Assembly (NCBI RefSeq): GCF_030463565.1 | Contig: NC_134652.1 | Coordinates: forward strand, 18,701,397-18,765,396 | DNA: 64,000 bases | DNA from: Pelecanus crispus | Taxonomy: Eukaryota > Chordata > Aves > Pelecaniformes > Pelecanidae | Reading direction: 5' to 3' | Notes under the pieces: model-generated | The model's database searches: none | What the model was told of the DNA's origin: nothing | Seen by the model: the letters and a program-made list of their open reading frames with translations, nothing else | In this document: positions 1 through 11,800 of the stretch, in pieces | How positions within the stretch are numbered: position 1 is the first letter of the stretch | How the letters are laid out: every line of letters starts with the position of its first letter | Translations under genes and position numbers: made by a program

Positions 1-196
1 GTCTGCATTACACTTGATAAGTAACCAAGGATGCAAAGGGAAAACTGAGTATGTTAAGTAAAAGAGTAGTATTCTTTTTTCTTTCTATAAGTTAAAATAG
101 GTGGGTAGCCCCAAACAAACCAGAATTTTTTTAAGTTATATTCTTCGTTCAGTTGTGATCTTTGTTATGTTTGTCAACTATATACATATTTACTAG
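1..196 (+). other. MARCHF5: MARCHF5 intron (3' portion)
   Basis: Intronic sequence leading to an acceptor ending TTTACTAG at 189-196, preceded by a T-rich tract. No other feature is seen. Confidence 0.85.
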
Positions 197-380
197 GTTG
201 TGGGTCACAAAGAAGGTCTTGATGTCATGGAGAGAGCTGATCCTTTATTTCTTTTGATTGGACTTCCCACTATCCCAGTCATGCTAATATTGGGCAAGAT
301 GATTCGTTGGGAGGACTATGTGCTCAGACTGTGGCGCAAATACTCTAATAAGCTACAAATTTTGAACAGCATATTTCCAG
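197..380 (+). CDS. MARCHF5: MARCHF5 coding exon, residues 124-184 (membrane span 2)
   Basis: 184 nt: 61 full codons plus the first base of a split glycine codon. It begins VVGHKEGLDVMERADP and ends ILNSIFP. The hydrophobic stretch LFLLIGLPTIPVMLILG is the second membrane span, followed by a basic/aromatic segment with RWEDYVLRLWRKY. The acceptor AG is at 195-196 and the donor GTAATG at 381. The frame stays open to 418 only by running into the intron, so the exon ends at 380 and not at the later stop. Confidence 0.97.
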
Positions 381-819
381 GTAATGTGATTAAATTGAAA
401 AGGAAATATCAAGCTTGAATTGGTGCCTTTGGGAGATGGGGATAGGCGAGTAGTTTTCGCCATTCTTAAGTAAAGGTGATAACACCTTCCCTCGGGTTTA
501 CGTTCAGCCTATTTACACTGTGTTTGTATAGTCCCTAGTGAGAAAGGTGGGGCAAGAGGAGCAGGAGCATGGTTTCAATTAAGGCCTTAGTAACAAAACA
601 TGGTACTAAAGCTACTAAAAATCATGGGTCTTATTTGAAAGTAAAAATTAATACAGTCATTTAATGGAAACAGAATATTTACTGAGAAGAGGGGTAGTTC
701 TCAAAGTAACTGAGCTATAGATTTATAATGGAGCAGGGGGTGGACACTAATGTGCTTTCTGTGTTCTGTTTGAGGTAGTGGCTATGTAACCTCTTCTTCC
801 CCCACTCTCATCCCTTTAG
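381..819 (+). other. MARCHF5: MARCHF5 intron
   Basis: 439-nt GT-AG intron in phase 1, with a polypyrimidine tract (791-817) before the acceptor. Nothing else is recognised in it. Confidence 0.93.
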
Positions 820-986
820 GCATTGGATGTCCTGTTCCTCGTATTCCAGCAGAGGCCAACCCTTTGGCAGATCATGTCTCTGCTACACGTATTCTGTGTG
901 GAGCTCTAGTTTTCCCTACTATTGCCACGATAGTTGGCAAACTCATGTTCAGCAGTGTTAACTCAAATTTACAAAGGACAATCTTG
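820..986 (+). CDS. MARCHF5: MARCHF5 coding exon, residues 185-240 (membrane span 3)
   Basis: 167 nt: two bases completing G185, then 55 codons starting IGCPVPRIPAEANPLADH and ending NSNLQRTIL. The segment ILCGALVFPTIATIVGKLMF is the third membrane span. Acceptor TTTAG at 815-819, donor GTAAGA at 987. The residues look identical to the mammalian protein as I remember it, which fits strong conservation of this family. Confidence 0.97.
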
Positions 987-2192
987 GTAAGATTCAGTAT
1001 TGGTTGTTTTATAAACAATTATATTATGGGAATATGAAGTGTTGTGTTGTGGGGGGAGGGAGGAAAAGTAAAAAGGAACATAAATTGATTTAGAACTTGA
1101 GTGGCATAAGGGAAGGGTTTGTTTTTTTTTTAAGGCTGCCTATCTTGGCAGGGGACAAGCATCACATGTGTGAGAGACTTTGTCCTTGTGACTGAAATTA
1201 ATCTCAGTTCTAGACAAGGCTGAAACTTCTCTCTGGTACTGTACTAGGCAGATCTTAACAGTAATTAAGGGTGATAATGAAGATGAGGAACCAGCATCTT
1301 CTAAGAACCATCTCTTCAAGGGAAGACTATTATCAACCTTTTCATATTAGCTTCTGTTTACTAATTCTTTAAGAGAATCCTTGTGTTACTTATTAAAATA
1401 AGGAGAGAAAAATAAACTCTCCATAGAAGTTGAATGGAGGCGGGGGAGGACAAAGAGAGGAGACAATCTTTTGTTTTGTGAATAACCTCTCTGGCTTGCT
1501 GCCTTTCAAGGGGAGGCACACTCAGTTTGGTAAGGTGGTATCCCTGGTCATCTGACTCATTTCAGCCCCTATTTTCAGTTCTGACATGTTAAGGCATCCC
1601 TCTCTCCTATATGGAAGAAACAGTGATATTACAACCGTTTATGCAGACTAAAGGCAGCTTAGTGTCTCCTCTTGTTTTAAAGACTTGAGATAAACATACT
1701 GTACAACTTGGGGGGGGGGGGGAGTTTTACCAAAAGCATGTTTTATGTCACCCCACTGTTGCTTTTGGCAAGTGGCCTTTTTTACAGTGATTATAGAATG
1801 GTAATTAGTATTATTCCTTGTGTCATGTATAGTATATATTCAGAGAAGGGAGGAAAGCAGATATCTGCATTTTACTTTGTTCTTAAAATAGGCTATATTT
1901 TGATTTTTTTTTTTTTTAGGATATTTGTCAGACTTCCAAGCAAATAAAAGCTTTCAAAAGGTTTTATAAATCCAGTAGGTAATCCCCTTTAGTAACACTA
2001 ACCTCTGTAATAGTGCATTGTGATAGAAAACTTTGAGATACTTGCTTGGAATTGGCCTAATTAGCTAAACTTCAAAAGAAAATGCTATATGATTGGAAAA
2101 TAAATCATCTTTTGACCAGAATTTTTTAAAACAACATTTGCAATGATATGACACTGAACTGTTCAGGTTTTCAAAATATCTTTTTATTTCAG
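987..2192 (+). other. MARCHF5: MARCHF5 last intron, with a G13 tract
   Basis: 1206-nt GT-AG intron in phase 0. It carries a run of 13 G at 1710-1722. An open stretch at 1708-1947 starts inside this G-run, is low-complexity and does not join the exon frame, so it is not called a gene. Confidence 0.92.
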
Positions 2193-2309
2193 GGTGGAAT
2201 TGCTTTTGTTGCTATAAAAGGAGCTTTTAAAGTTTACTTCAAACAGCAGCAATATTTGCGCCAAGCTCACCGCAAAATTTTAAATTATCCTGAGCAAGAA
2301 GGAGCATAA
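2193..2309 (+). CDS. MARCHF5: MARCHF5 terminal coding exon, residues 241-278 and stop
   Basis: 117 nt: 38 codons plus TAA at 2307-2309. It encodes GGIAFVAIKGAFKVYFKQQQ and then a basic tail ending NYPEQEGA. The start of this exon forms the fourth membrane span. The cytosolic tail is rich in Q, K, R and H. Acceptor ATTTCAG at 2186-2192. The penultimate residue is G where human has E, the one difference from the human C-terminal segment that I notice. Confidence 0.97.
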   Translation, partial: GGIAFVAIKGAFKVYFKQQQYLRQAHRKILNYPEQEGA

Positions 2310-2439
2310 GGCTGTGATCTCCAGATGTCATACAGTCTCACCTAACAGGTTTCCATGTTGTATTGGTTCCATCATTATTGCACAGTAGTGGAGAATTGTG
2401 ATAAGTTGCTGCTCCTATTATTTTTTTTTCTATAAATAT

Positions 2440-2445
2440 AATAAA
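2440..2445 (+). terminator. Candidate proximal poly(A) signal of MARCHF5
   Basis: Canonical AATAAA 131 nt after the stop codon, followed by GT-rich sequence (cactgtcttgtggc). It would give a short 3' UTR form if used. Confidence 0.4.
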
Positions 2446-2778
2446 GCACTGTCTTGTGGCAGGGTAAATCCTTTCAGCAACCACTGAACGTAAGAATGTG
2501 ACTTGGCTTCCATGATTTTTGGGTATTTCTGTTGGGCAACAGGCTTGTGAATTATTTTCTTTGAGCCAATATGCTGAATGGAAAAAAAAAAGCATCAACT
2601 ACAGAACAAGAACGTTTTAAATTGTGTAGTTAATGTAGGCTATATCCAAATGCCTTTTCTATATGTGTTTTTATACCCATGCTATCATCCAGTTCAGCAT
2701 TTCACACAATGAAGGGAATTTTTTTTAGAAGGGTAATGTGAGTCATTACCAAGGAAAAGTAATTGTGGGACATCAGTC

Positions 2779-2784
2779 AATAAA
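2779..2784 (+). terminator. Candidate intermediate poly(A) signal of MARCHF5
   Basis: Canonical AATAAA, followed by T-rich sequence (gatttccttggtttttgctgg begins directly after it). Confidence 0.4.
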
Positions 2785-3944
2785 GATTTCCTTGGTTTTT
2801 GCTGGTATCAAACAGGGAGTGTAAAATACTCAAATGACTGGTCAGAGAAAGCAGAAGATAGATCACTTGCTACAGGACTTGTGTGTCAGCTTTAGCCACC
2901 TAAGCACTAGGTGTGGAAATAGCATGGCTTCCAGGTGACTATTTTATTATCGATAATTTTTAATGTCCTGTTGTATCTTCTGCAGTGCCTAGTGTTATCT
3001 TCTCATGGCTCTTTTTACTGCTTCGTAACTGGTGCTGGATAGCATTTTTTCCCCTCTGGAGTAAAATAATTACATGGGGGGAAGTAAATTTCAGTTGCTT
3101 ATTCTGTAGTTAAGTATTAGAGCATTTGTTTAGTCTTCATGTTCCTTTTGATCATATAAATATCCGTGCAAGTACAGAGAGCAGTAGAAGTGTGAGAAAA
3201 TGACACTGGATACTAAAGCTACATTTAAACTGACAGATTAGGGCATCCTTCTAAACTTTCAGACCTGGGTGCATAACTCGGCTCTGTGGCAGGAGTAGGC
3301 TCTCTTCTGCCCATACAAGTTCTAGTGGCAGGACAGATGGTGGAAGGATCGGCTGGAAGGGGGAGACACTACACTTTGGGCACCGAGTCTGAGCATGGTA
3401 TGTACCAGCAGGCTGGGTGCTCTTAAGACAACTTGGCTCCATCCTGTAAAGGACAAATCTTAAATGTGTAAGAAACTAAGTTTATGTATACAGTAAGCTT
3501 TACTCTTACAGTATGTTCAAAGGAGCCAGCTGAGGGAGACATTAGCACTTCAGTTATTTGATGTATTTATAAACTTAATTTCCACAGAAATTAACTGTTT
3601 TGTGAAGTTCAATTTTGACAAACATAATACGGCCATTTAATATTCATACCAGACCTAACCTAGATTTAGTACTTGAAGTTTTTTCCTAACAAGTTTGTTT
3701 TTCTCAGTTTTTTTTTTCCTTGTTCCTATTAGTATGTCAAATGCATGAAGAAAGGTTTAAAAAAAATCTTTTAGTGGAAGTATTCATAAGTAAATATTTC
3801 TTTTCACCACAAATGAAGTAAATGCAGAATGGACTTCATACTTGACTGCAATAATGTATGTTAGAGAAATTCAAAATATGGTACCTTTTCTATAGTATGT
3901 TTATCTTAATTACTGAGATGTAATATTTTAGAACTGTACAAAAG

Positions 3945-3952
3945 TGTATATA
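3945..3952 (+). promoter_or_regulatory. Pumilio-type element TGTATATA in the MARCHF5 3' UTR
   Basis: Exact match to the UGUANAUA Pumilio recognition pattern in sense orientation. A second copy lies at 4231-4238. They would be in the transcript only if the distal poly(A) site is used. Eight-base matches occur by chance in AT-rich sequence, so function is inferred. Confidence 0.3.
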
Positions 3953-4230
3953 AAGACCAACTAGTGTTCAAAAACTATACAGGTATTGAAAATTATACAT
4001 TTGATTGATATCAAATACTTTTGAGGTTCTTGCTGTAACTGAAGAATTACTATAATCTTGTAAGTGCAGATTATATTTGTCTTAGTGGGCTCACTTTTAT
4101 ATAAAATTCTAAATACAGAGTAGCAACCTCTGAAAGTTGCTGCTTTCTGTAAGATAGTCTTGAAACAATATAATGTGTATTTCTTACAGAATTCCTCATT
4201 TCGAGAAAACAGCTTTTCAGTGGTCTTCAC

Positions 4231-4238
4231 TGTATATA
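4231..4238 (+). promoter_or_regulatory. Second Pumilio-type element TGTATATA
   Basis: Same motif and orientation as the copy at 3945-3952, 286 nt further on and upstream of the distal AATAAA at 4488. Confidence 0.3.
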
Positions 4239-4487
4239 TTTCCAACCAATTTATTACTGTTTTTTAAAGTCTCATGAAGAATTGAATGATGCAGATTAGT
4301 GGGTTTGAAACTTGTTCCATGGGAAAGCTCATTGTCTCCTCTGGAAGTTAAAGCTATTGTAAAAATACAATTATAAAAACACTATATGGATTATAAAAGT
4401 ATTTCATCTGAGTAGCAGAAGGTCATTACTCTGTTTGTAAATCTTGTTTTTAAGTATTGCAAATTATAGTTATGTTGAATTAGGTTG

Positions 4488-4493
4488 AATAAA
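4488..4493 (+). terminator. Candidate distal poly(A) signal of MARCHF5
   Basis: AATAAA followed by T-rich and then GT-rich sequence (AGTGTATTTTGTCAG at about 4512-4526), the usual arrangement of hexamer and downstream element. Confidence 0.5.
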
Positions 4494-4704
4494 TATTTTT
4501 TACGCTCCCTAGTGTATTTTGTCAGTTGAACAACAGCCTGTAGCAAAACTTCTGAATGAAAAATGTGTTTTGTTTTAATGCTTATCTAAGGCTTTATATA
4601 ATCAATTTGAAGTTGCTAGCCTAAAGAAATATCTTGGGGATGAAGGAAGAATTACTATAAGACTTTAAACTTACATTTACTTTTTTTTCCCTTCTCTAGT
4701 GATC

Positions 4705-4710
4705 AATAAA
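4705..4710 (+). terminator. Further AATAAA downstream of the MARCHF5 distal signal
   Basis: AATAAA followed by TGATGTAGGGG. It is a backup or alternative distal end if the transcript extends past 4515. Confidence 0.25.
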
Positions 4711-5929
4711 TGATGTAGGGGAATGCATTTCTCAGGCATTTAAAGCAAAAGTACTGTTGCAACACGAACAGCTTCTGGGAATACAGAACCATGGTTGGGA
4801 GTTACTACATATCTCTGGGTTGGCTGATGTGCAGCATTTATTTGGGGAATACACTGATCCCTCTTCATTGAGAAAGATACTACTGGCTGTAGGAAGTATT
4901 CTTCTCACTAATGGCTAATTATGTTCCATTACTTTTGGAAAAAGAAATACGAAATGTTATCTAGCATTTCTCAGTGTACTTTCTTATCTGTAACTTGGTT
5001 TCTCTTAGCCTTGCATTACATCAACATAAAAGCACAAATTATCTGAGCCATGATTATGTAAATACATAGGGAGAGGCATCTCTCTCCCCTCCTATCTTAA
5101 ACCCTGAGATTTAGATGGAACCCTACTATACTTCTCACTATTTTTTGTTTGAATGGTGGTTCTTTCCTTCTTCCTCTCCTGCAAAAGCTTTTCTTTGTAA
5201 CCATTTGCATGAGTTGCCTGGTTTGAAGTATATTAATTCCCTCCTCATCTGGAGTTTTCTCAAAGGTTAGCTGTCTCCCTTGGTTATCAGAGAAGGATCT
5301 GACCATGTAGCTATTTAAGGACTCTCCAGCATTTAGAGTAGTTCTGTGCTTGTAAGAAAAGACATGCTTCGGTTTTGGGAATTCAGTCAGAATTATCTAT
5401 TTTAACTGAGGCCACAATTTTTACTAGAATTTCAGCTGCGTGTTTATTGTGGCAGCTATGAAGATTCCCCTTTTTTAAATGCATACTGTGGAACTTGGAC
5501 AAGTTTATGGAGTAGGTGTCTGAGGGTTGTTTGGAGTAGCTTTTTAGTAGCCACTTCTTAGAAAAGTTTCTAACCACAGACAAGTATGTCTCTGTTTGCA
5601 TAGTGGTTTTTACTGATGGAGAGAACTGGGAGAAGTAGAACTACAAAGATCATGGATCCATTTACTGTTGCACCAGTAATCTTGCTTTTGGAACCCTATA
5701 TTTAATGTTCTATGTCCATGCCACTTTCCATTAGGGTTCTCTTTTTTGAGGAACTAGGATCAAATTTGTTTAATCCATCACTCGGTACAGTCATGTTATC
5801 TGTTCTCATAAGAAATGCTGTGCTAACTGGTCCTGCTTCCCATTTTAAATACAAATGCCAGTTTCACTAACAAGCCTGGTTTTGGAATTCTCTAGCAGGC
5901 AGCTGCTCCTGAAACTTGTGTTGACGTTG

Positions 5930-5997
5930 GTTTTGGTGGTTGGTTTTGGTTTGTGTTTGGTTTTTTGGTGGTGTTTTTTTTGTTTTGTATTTTTTTT
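5930..5997 (+). repeat. TTTTGG/GT-rich low-complexity stretch
   Basis: Repeated TTGG, TTTTGG and TTTTG units followed by T runs. The opposite strand gives the K/T/P-rich open frame at 5845-6048, which is a translation of simple sequence and not a gene. Confidence 0.7.
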
Positions 5998-6895
5998 TAA
6001 AGCATGCTGGGGTGGGGGTTGATAGAGGAAAGCATGACATAGGATCATAGGTAAAACTAGGAAATTCTGAAAAACAGTCTTAGCAGTTGTCTTCTCACTA
6101 ACAGGCCCCTTCTTCTCGCCCTTGCAAAGTCACTACTGGGCTCTATGTAGTGTGAATCAGAACTTACTGTGCAAACCCAAAAAGTAGTTGAGTATTCATT
6201 AGTTCTTGTGCAGTTTGAGAATAAGTTTTGGTTTTGAAGGGTGATTAAAATGGAAGTGATTCTGTTTTGGCACATAAGTTTTATTAATCACCTTAATTTT
6301 TGTCCTGTTTTTTTCTCAAAAGACGGGGACACGTGGCTACTTGACTGGGATGGCACTTGTTAGGTTGAAAGAAACTTCAAGGAGACTGACAGTTAACTAG
6401 TGCGTTAGCCTTGGAGAGGAACTGCTCATGGAAACTCACCTTTGTCCTGAATTTTCAGAAGTTTTTATTAATTCCAGTATATTTGTGTGTGTGTATGTAA
6501 ATAAAAAAATCATACTAAAAGTTTTCTTGGCTATAGATAAATATATGTGAATAGCAATATATTGGAAAATGGTTCTTGCTAGGACTGAGGCAACAGTTTA
6601 ATCCATCACACTACTCACACTGTCAGGATCCTATTTGCAGTTTTGTCAACTAAATAGAATTTGATGCAGGCAGTATTTAAGATGACCTAAAAACATTAAG
6701 GCTGTGCAGTGTTAATTATCTTTCTTCACTAATCTAAATGGCTTGATTTCTTTTCACTTTAATGTTTGCAGAATTCAGCGGTTGCCATCTTGTTTACTTT
6801 TAGCTCCACTTTCCTAAACTGAGACCTTTGACTCTTCAATTACCATGACTTACTGACAATTTATTCTTACTGTTTCTACCTGGGTTGGGTTTTTT

Positions 6896-6915
6896 GGGGG
6901 GGGGGGGGAGGGGGG
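6896..6915 (+). repeat. G-run (13 G, A, 6 G)
   Basis: Homopolymeric G tract with a single A interruption, capable of forming a G-quadruplex. The exact length is uncertain because homopolymers are prone to assembly error. Confidence 0.8.
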
Positions 6916-8600
6916 CGGAACGGACGGACTTCAAATGCTTCAAGAAACCACACATGCTCTTTGATATTTAACTTAACGATGTACATAAGTACTCTTCTCG
7001 TATGTACTCAGAATACACCACTGAATCTGGCAGTACGTCATCCTCCTTATCCTCATAGCCTGTCAGTACCTGAACTACCATCTTCTAACCCTGTTGACTG
7101 ACAAGGCACATCTTCTCCCACTAGTCTCTGCCACTTGCTGTGACTTGGGGATGCTCACTTTAATCTGTTTCACTAAACTCCAGCATAATCTGGGGAAAGG
7201 AGAAGCCAGCATTCCTTAATGAGTTGGTTCAATTCTTGTAGGCACTGAGGCCAAGACTTCCTCCTTCATTGCTGTTTTTAGCAGGTTGCTTTATTGGAAT
7301 GAGCTGTAAAACTAGAACTATTTGTGCCAAAGTTTGCCCAGCATTTCAACCACTCAAATTCTTTCTGCTTTACTAATTTATAGAAGTCCACGGTAGGCTT
7401 TATTAATTCATGTTGAGGCCTTATTCAAGAGCTTGAGTAATATAGCTCACTTTCCAGAAAGGCAGCAGTCACAAGGCATGGGCACAAAGAGAATGTTACT
7501 GTGAGTGAAGAAAAGAAAAAATAAAAGTCTGTTCTGTAAACAGGGATGAACTATCTCCCACTAGATCATGGGCCCTATACCTCAAGAAGGTTTGAAGACC
7601 TCTGGCCTCTTTGTCCATTCTTGACAGTTAGTTATTCACATGCTCTGGATATTTAATTGCTTTTGCACCTCTGAATATTGTGAGCACAAAGCAGTTATTT
7701 CTGGTTGTACCGCACTAAGTAGTTCAGTAGCAGAATTCCATTCTAGAACCACTAAAAGCAAACAGCAGACATGACTTGAAACTGCCTCAACTAAACAGCT
7801 CAGCAGCACCTGTCAAAACATATCTTGCAGGCACCTCATTTAATGCTGGATGACTAAGCCATGGAAAAGCAATTGCCTGAGCAGTGGGCCTCCATAGGAA
7901 GTACTATGATTATTTAAAAAAATAATGATGCAACTTATTTCTAGCTTCAGACCACTCTGATGCAGAATGCACAGCTTGATGTTTTGGGTGTCTTGTATTT
8001 TTCAACTGCTCCTCCACTCTTACTACAACTCGGTAACACTTAGCTGTAGCTAATGGGAGCTGATAAAGGAGCACACTGATCGAGTATTTACTGTATGTCT
8101 AAGGACTGTTTTGTGAGTAATTGTCATTTCTTTGCCATAAATCATTACAAGAAGCTAATATCCCTACTGACTCCCTCTGCAAGAGCCTCCCCCTACCAAT
8201 TTTCATGCACAGAAGGCAGAATATGTAAGATAGCACAGAATCAAAAATGGTTTTATTTAGATGAAAATTAAGAGTGTTTTTTTGTTTTTCTGCAGCAAAA
8301 TGGTAGCTGGTTCAGAAGTGTTTGACTAACTTGATAGAAGAAAATCTCTACCACCTTACCTCCCTTGCATAGTTCTAGGTTAAGATCACATGGGTAATCT
8401 GAGTTTGTTACTAGTGGTTTGCAGCATTGCTCTGTTTTGAACAAGACCACAGTGCAGGAGGAAAGTCCTGCTTCTCCAGTATATTTGCACTTCATCTTCA
8501 GGGATTTTTTGGGTTTTAGTTGTTGGGTTTTGGTTGTTTTTTTTTTAATCCAAGACAGATGTTGGTTAAATGTACATAACATTATAGTAACTCTCTCTGG

Positions 8601-8840
8601 ATGAGAAGCATTGCAGAAGCTTTATGGAACGCAAGTTACATGATGAAAGCCTTTTGGAGAGGGGGGATTGAAGGAATAAAAACTGAATTGACAATCATTT
8701 CAGAGTTAGAAAAAAATGCCATTTTAACATACTGCATCAGAGACTTGGACCAAATTCCCTCAGTACTAAGCTATGAATGGCTTGTGGGATTTCTCATAAC
8801 CAATGCAACAGCAATTCTTTTGACTGCTGCGAGGGCATAG
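8601..8840 (+). other. Unassigned 79-codon open frame
   Basis: ATG at 8601, stop at 8838-8840. The translation starts MRSIAEALWNASYMMKAFW, is acidic and polar in the middle (ISELEKNAILTYCIRDLDQI) and ends in a hydrophobic segment (WLVGFLITNATAILL). Its composition looks more protein-like than neighbouring open frames, but I recognise no family. A T-rich stretch with a splice-acceptor-like TTTTTCTGCAG lies about 300 nt upstream. It could be a lineage-specific small gene, an exon of an unknown transcript or chance. I lean to chance. Confidence 0.15.
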
Positions 8841-11800
8841 AAAACTGTTGCTAAACTATAAGGAGAACTGTTTGAACTTCATTAAACAAAGGTTTCAGGT
8901 TTTTCTTAAATTCTTCAGTACCTTTTAAATGCAAAGCAGTGGCTTTTTGTTCTGTCAGTGGTTTATTTTGAAAAAGCAATGCATCTTTTAACTGCAGGGC
9001 TCTCTACCCCAGAATGTTGTTAAATTTCAAGGTAGTATAAAAATGAAAGCGCTTTCCGCTTAGCGTAAATTAAATACCATGCAATGCAACTGACCTTCCC
9101 ACATGACCACATGCTGTCTCCTATTGCAGATGTGGAATCGTGCTATGTATTTAAGTCTTGTACCACCTTGCTGGTAACTAGGCTTCTTTTCCCATCTCAT
9201 TTCAGAGAGGACTGAAAATGCAAACTAACCTAAGGAGTACATTCACAAGTGATTTCAAAAGTACGGATGCTTGCATTTCTTTTTCAGCTCTAGATTCTTT
9301 ATGAACAGAGTTGTTCTATTTTCCTTTCTAAAGGCACTCAAAAGTGAAAGCTCTTCTGGCTATTAGGTGGTGAGACTCATTACATAGATATATTTTTTTA
9401 AATACATATATAACATTTACATGTAGCTACTTATAGGCCAAATGACAGAAAATGTATGTGTGTTTCCTGAGCCTTAAGGTCTTAAGCTATTTTGGATAGA
9501 ATCAGAGTAGGTGATCACAGACAGTCCATAACATTCCCCTCAGCAACTCCTGCTCAAAGCATTTCTGTTCTTGCTGAGCTAAATCGTATACACCATGTGT
9601 TGGAATCCCTTTATATAACACTTAAGAGTAGAGTCATTAGCAGCCCACAGAAATATTTTGTCCTAATCTACAGATTAGGACCAAGAAAAACCTAAACCAG
9701 CTTTACTAGTGGAATCTGTGGAGACATTTTAGAGATCATTCCAGTAACACACCATAGAAATTGCCCTAGATGTCAGGGGTCATCTTGTCTCCTCAAAAAT
9801 CTGAGCATCACGGGGGTCTTTCTTGACCAAGCATGAAGTACATCGAGTACATGGTATTGACCTTTGCAGAGGATGTGGCTTGCAGCACTGAGCTCTCTGT
9901 GCCTCAGTCTTTTTAACTAAATACCAAGATAGGGAAGAATCCCCGCATGGAAAACTGCAACTGCAGATAGTGTAATTATAGGAGGTTATTAGAATGGGAA
10001 ACGATACTGCAGACACCTCCCAAAACTGTGTGAGATACATGTATTAACTAACTTTACTAGCTTCTTACTGTCAAAATGGTGGCCAAAGTCCGTATTTATT
10101 GCAGCTGGCATTCAGATGTTATGTAAGTATTTGCAAACCTGCAATTGACAAGCAGAATGTGTCTCCCATAGTTATCCTATTTGTCCTTGCTACCACATTA
10201 ATTAAATCCCATAAACCTCACTTAGAGTGTTTCATTACTGAGGAATACAACCATTTGTGGCATCCAAATATGCAGAGTTTAAAGAAAGTCAAATCATTCT
10301 GTATAATAAGCTGGGCACCTTCAAAAGGCTGTTAGATGGTCAGCTTTAGGAGCCTTATTACAGGGTAATTAGTTGCATCTGGATATTCCTCAGGAGCAAA
10401 TTAACAAAGTGTTTTAAAAAGCACTGCGTAAGACTTGAATTCATCCCTTTTGGCAGCTGCATAATCATCATCTGGGAAGCCATGTAATCTTTTTCTTACA
10501 CCTAACATATTCTTATGAATGGCAGCCACTGAGCCAATGTTAAAACATGTTTGCATACATATGAGCATGGCCAAGGGAAACTGAGTGTTCATACATCAGC
10601 CGTGATGTACAGCTTGCATGGTGGTTTTTAGTTTTGGTTCTATTCTGTTTCTAAAAGAATAAGGCTTGCGATGTTGTGCACCACAGGAAAGGCACAAAAG
10701 GCTTACACTGAATTCAGTGCGTGCCAGTTCCGCTCCAGTCAGAAAGCAAATAAATATACTGAAATGTAATTGGGATAAATCAAATATGCACCACAATTAT
10801 ATGGCACGTGGCAAGCAGACTCCAAAAGTTGAGTGGTGTATTTTTGCATCCTAACATTTCCTGTATTTCCAAAGCAGATTCTTTCCTTATTATTGCATTT
10901 CTGAGATGTAATTAGATGGTCTCAAAATATCTTTTTTCTGCAACAACCCTTTTTTGAAAGTCAAGTCTCTTTCTTTACTAATTGACTTGCAGAGGAACTG
11001 AACAGTTATCACCATCAAAATACAGTAACATGACTTAATATTCCCTGTCCAATAGGTAAAGAAGCAGAAGGATGGGGAGAGTGTACAATGAAGTTAAATT
11101 CTAGTACTATTAACAGATGGACATGGTGCTGTGTCTCGAGTAGTGCATATAGTTCATTTTGTCTTTTAAAATATATTAGTATTAAAAAAGGAAACATGTA
11201 ATCAGTTTATACAACCCCCCTCCCCCCCATGCACACATACAGAATAAAATCTGTCTTTTTGCTCAATACTGATACCAAACTAAAAGGGAGATACCAGAGT
11301 GGCAGCCTACTGTATTGACCATCCTGCCCTTCAAACACAGTTTTCATCTTGTGCAGGGGTCTCACCTGGTTGGAGGTAGCAGTGCATGCTGAGAAGCTAG
11401 AGGATGTGAAGAACCACTTGATGAAACAAAATCAGCTGGTGACTTAAGTGTGAGGGATGCTACAGGCAATGACTGCAGGGTCACTTTTATCTGCACAATC
11501 TGATTTTTCAGTCCCAGAAGTCCTACAAACAAATTCCCTTTTCCATCTACAGAAACAAAGCAACCACTTGACAACATAAACTGTCAATCCCAGTGGAGGA
11601 GTGGGGTTTCTCCAGCATATTTGACAAGTTTGTCACAGCTGGATGTTCTTGCAGATTAAATTTCAGCTGGTTCAAGGTGCAGTTACACAGCTCAGGTATG
11701 GTCTTTGCTGGATGAGCAGATGCACACAGCAAGTTTGTGATGGACTAAGCAACGGATATACCACCTGATACTTCACATTGTATTGCACCTTGCCCATTCC

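Larger units (their letters stand above)
1..4515 (+). other. MARCHF5: MARCHF5 gene, 3' part (last three coding exons and 3' UTR)
   Basis: MARCHF5 (MARCH5, MITOL) is a RING-CH E3 ubiquitin ligase with four membrane spans in the mitochondrial outer membrane. Known substrates and partners include DRP1, mitofusins, MiD49 and MCL1/NOXA. Three exons join in frame (197-380, 820-986, 2193-2309) and give 155 residues ending ILNYPEQEGA. This matches the human C-terminal part (residues 124-278 of 278 by counting back), where the end is PEQEEA. The segment contains membrane spans 2, 3 and 4. The RING-CH domain and span 1 lie left of the window. All junctions have GT-AG borders and compatible phases, so there is no sign of a pseudogene. 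The gene converges on IDE, as in mammals. The right end is the best poly(A) candidate, not a mapped end. Confidence 0.96.
2310..4515 (+). other. MARCHF5: MARCHF5 3' UTR, probable extent
   Basis: AT-rich sequence directly after the stop codon. It contains AATAAA at 2440-2445, 2779-2784 and 4488-4493, with a further one at 4705-4710. The 4488 signal is followed within about 30 nt by a GU-rich stretch (around 4511-4525), making it the best distal end by sequence. Short open frames on the - strand here (for example 2338-2598 and 3961-4245) have no protein-like features. The extent is inferred; no transcript was available. Confidence 0.6.
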
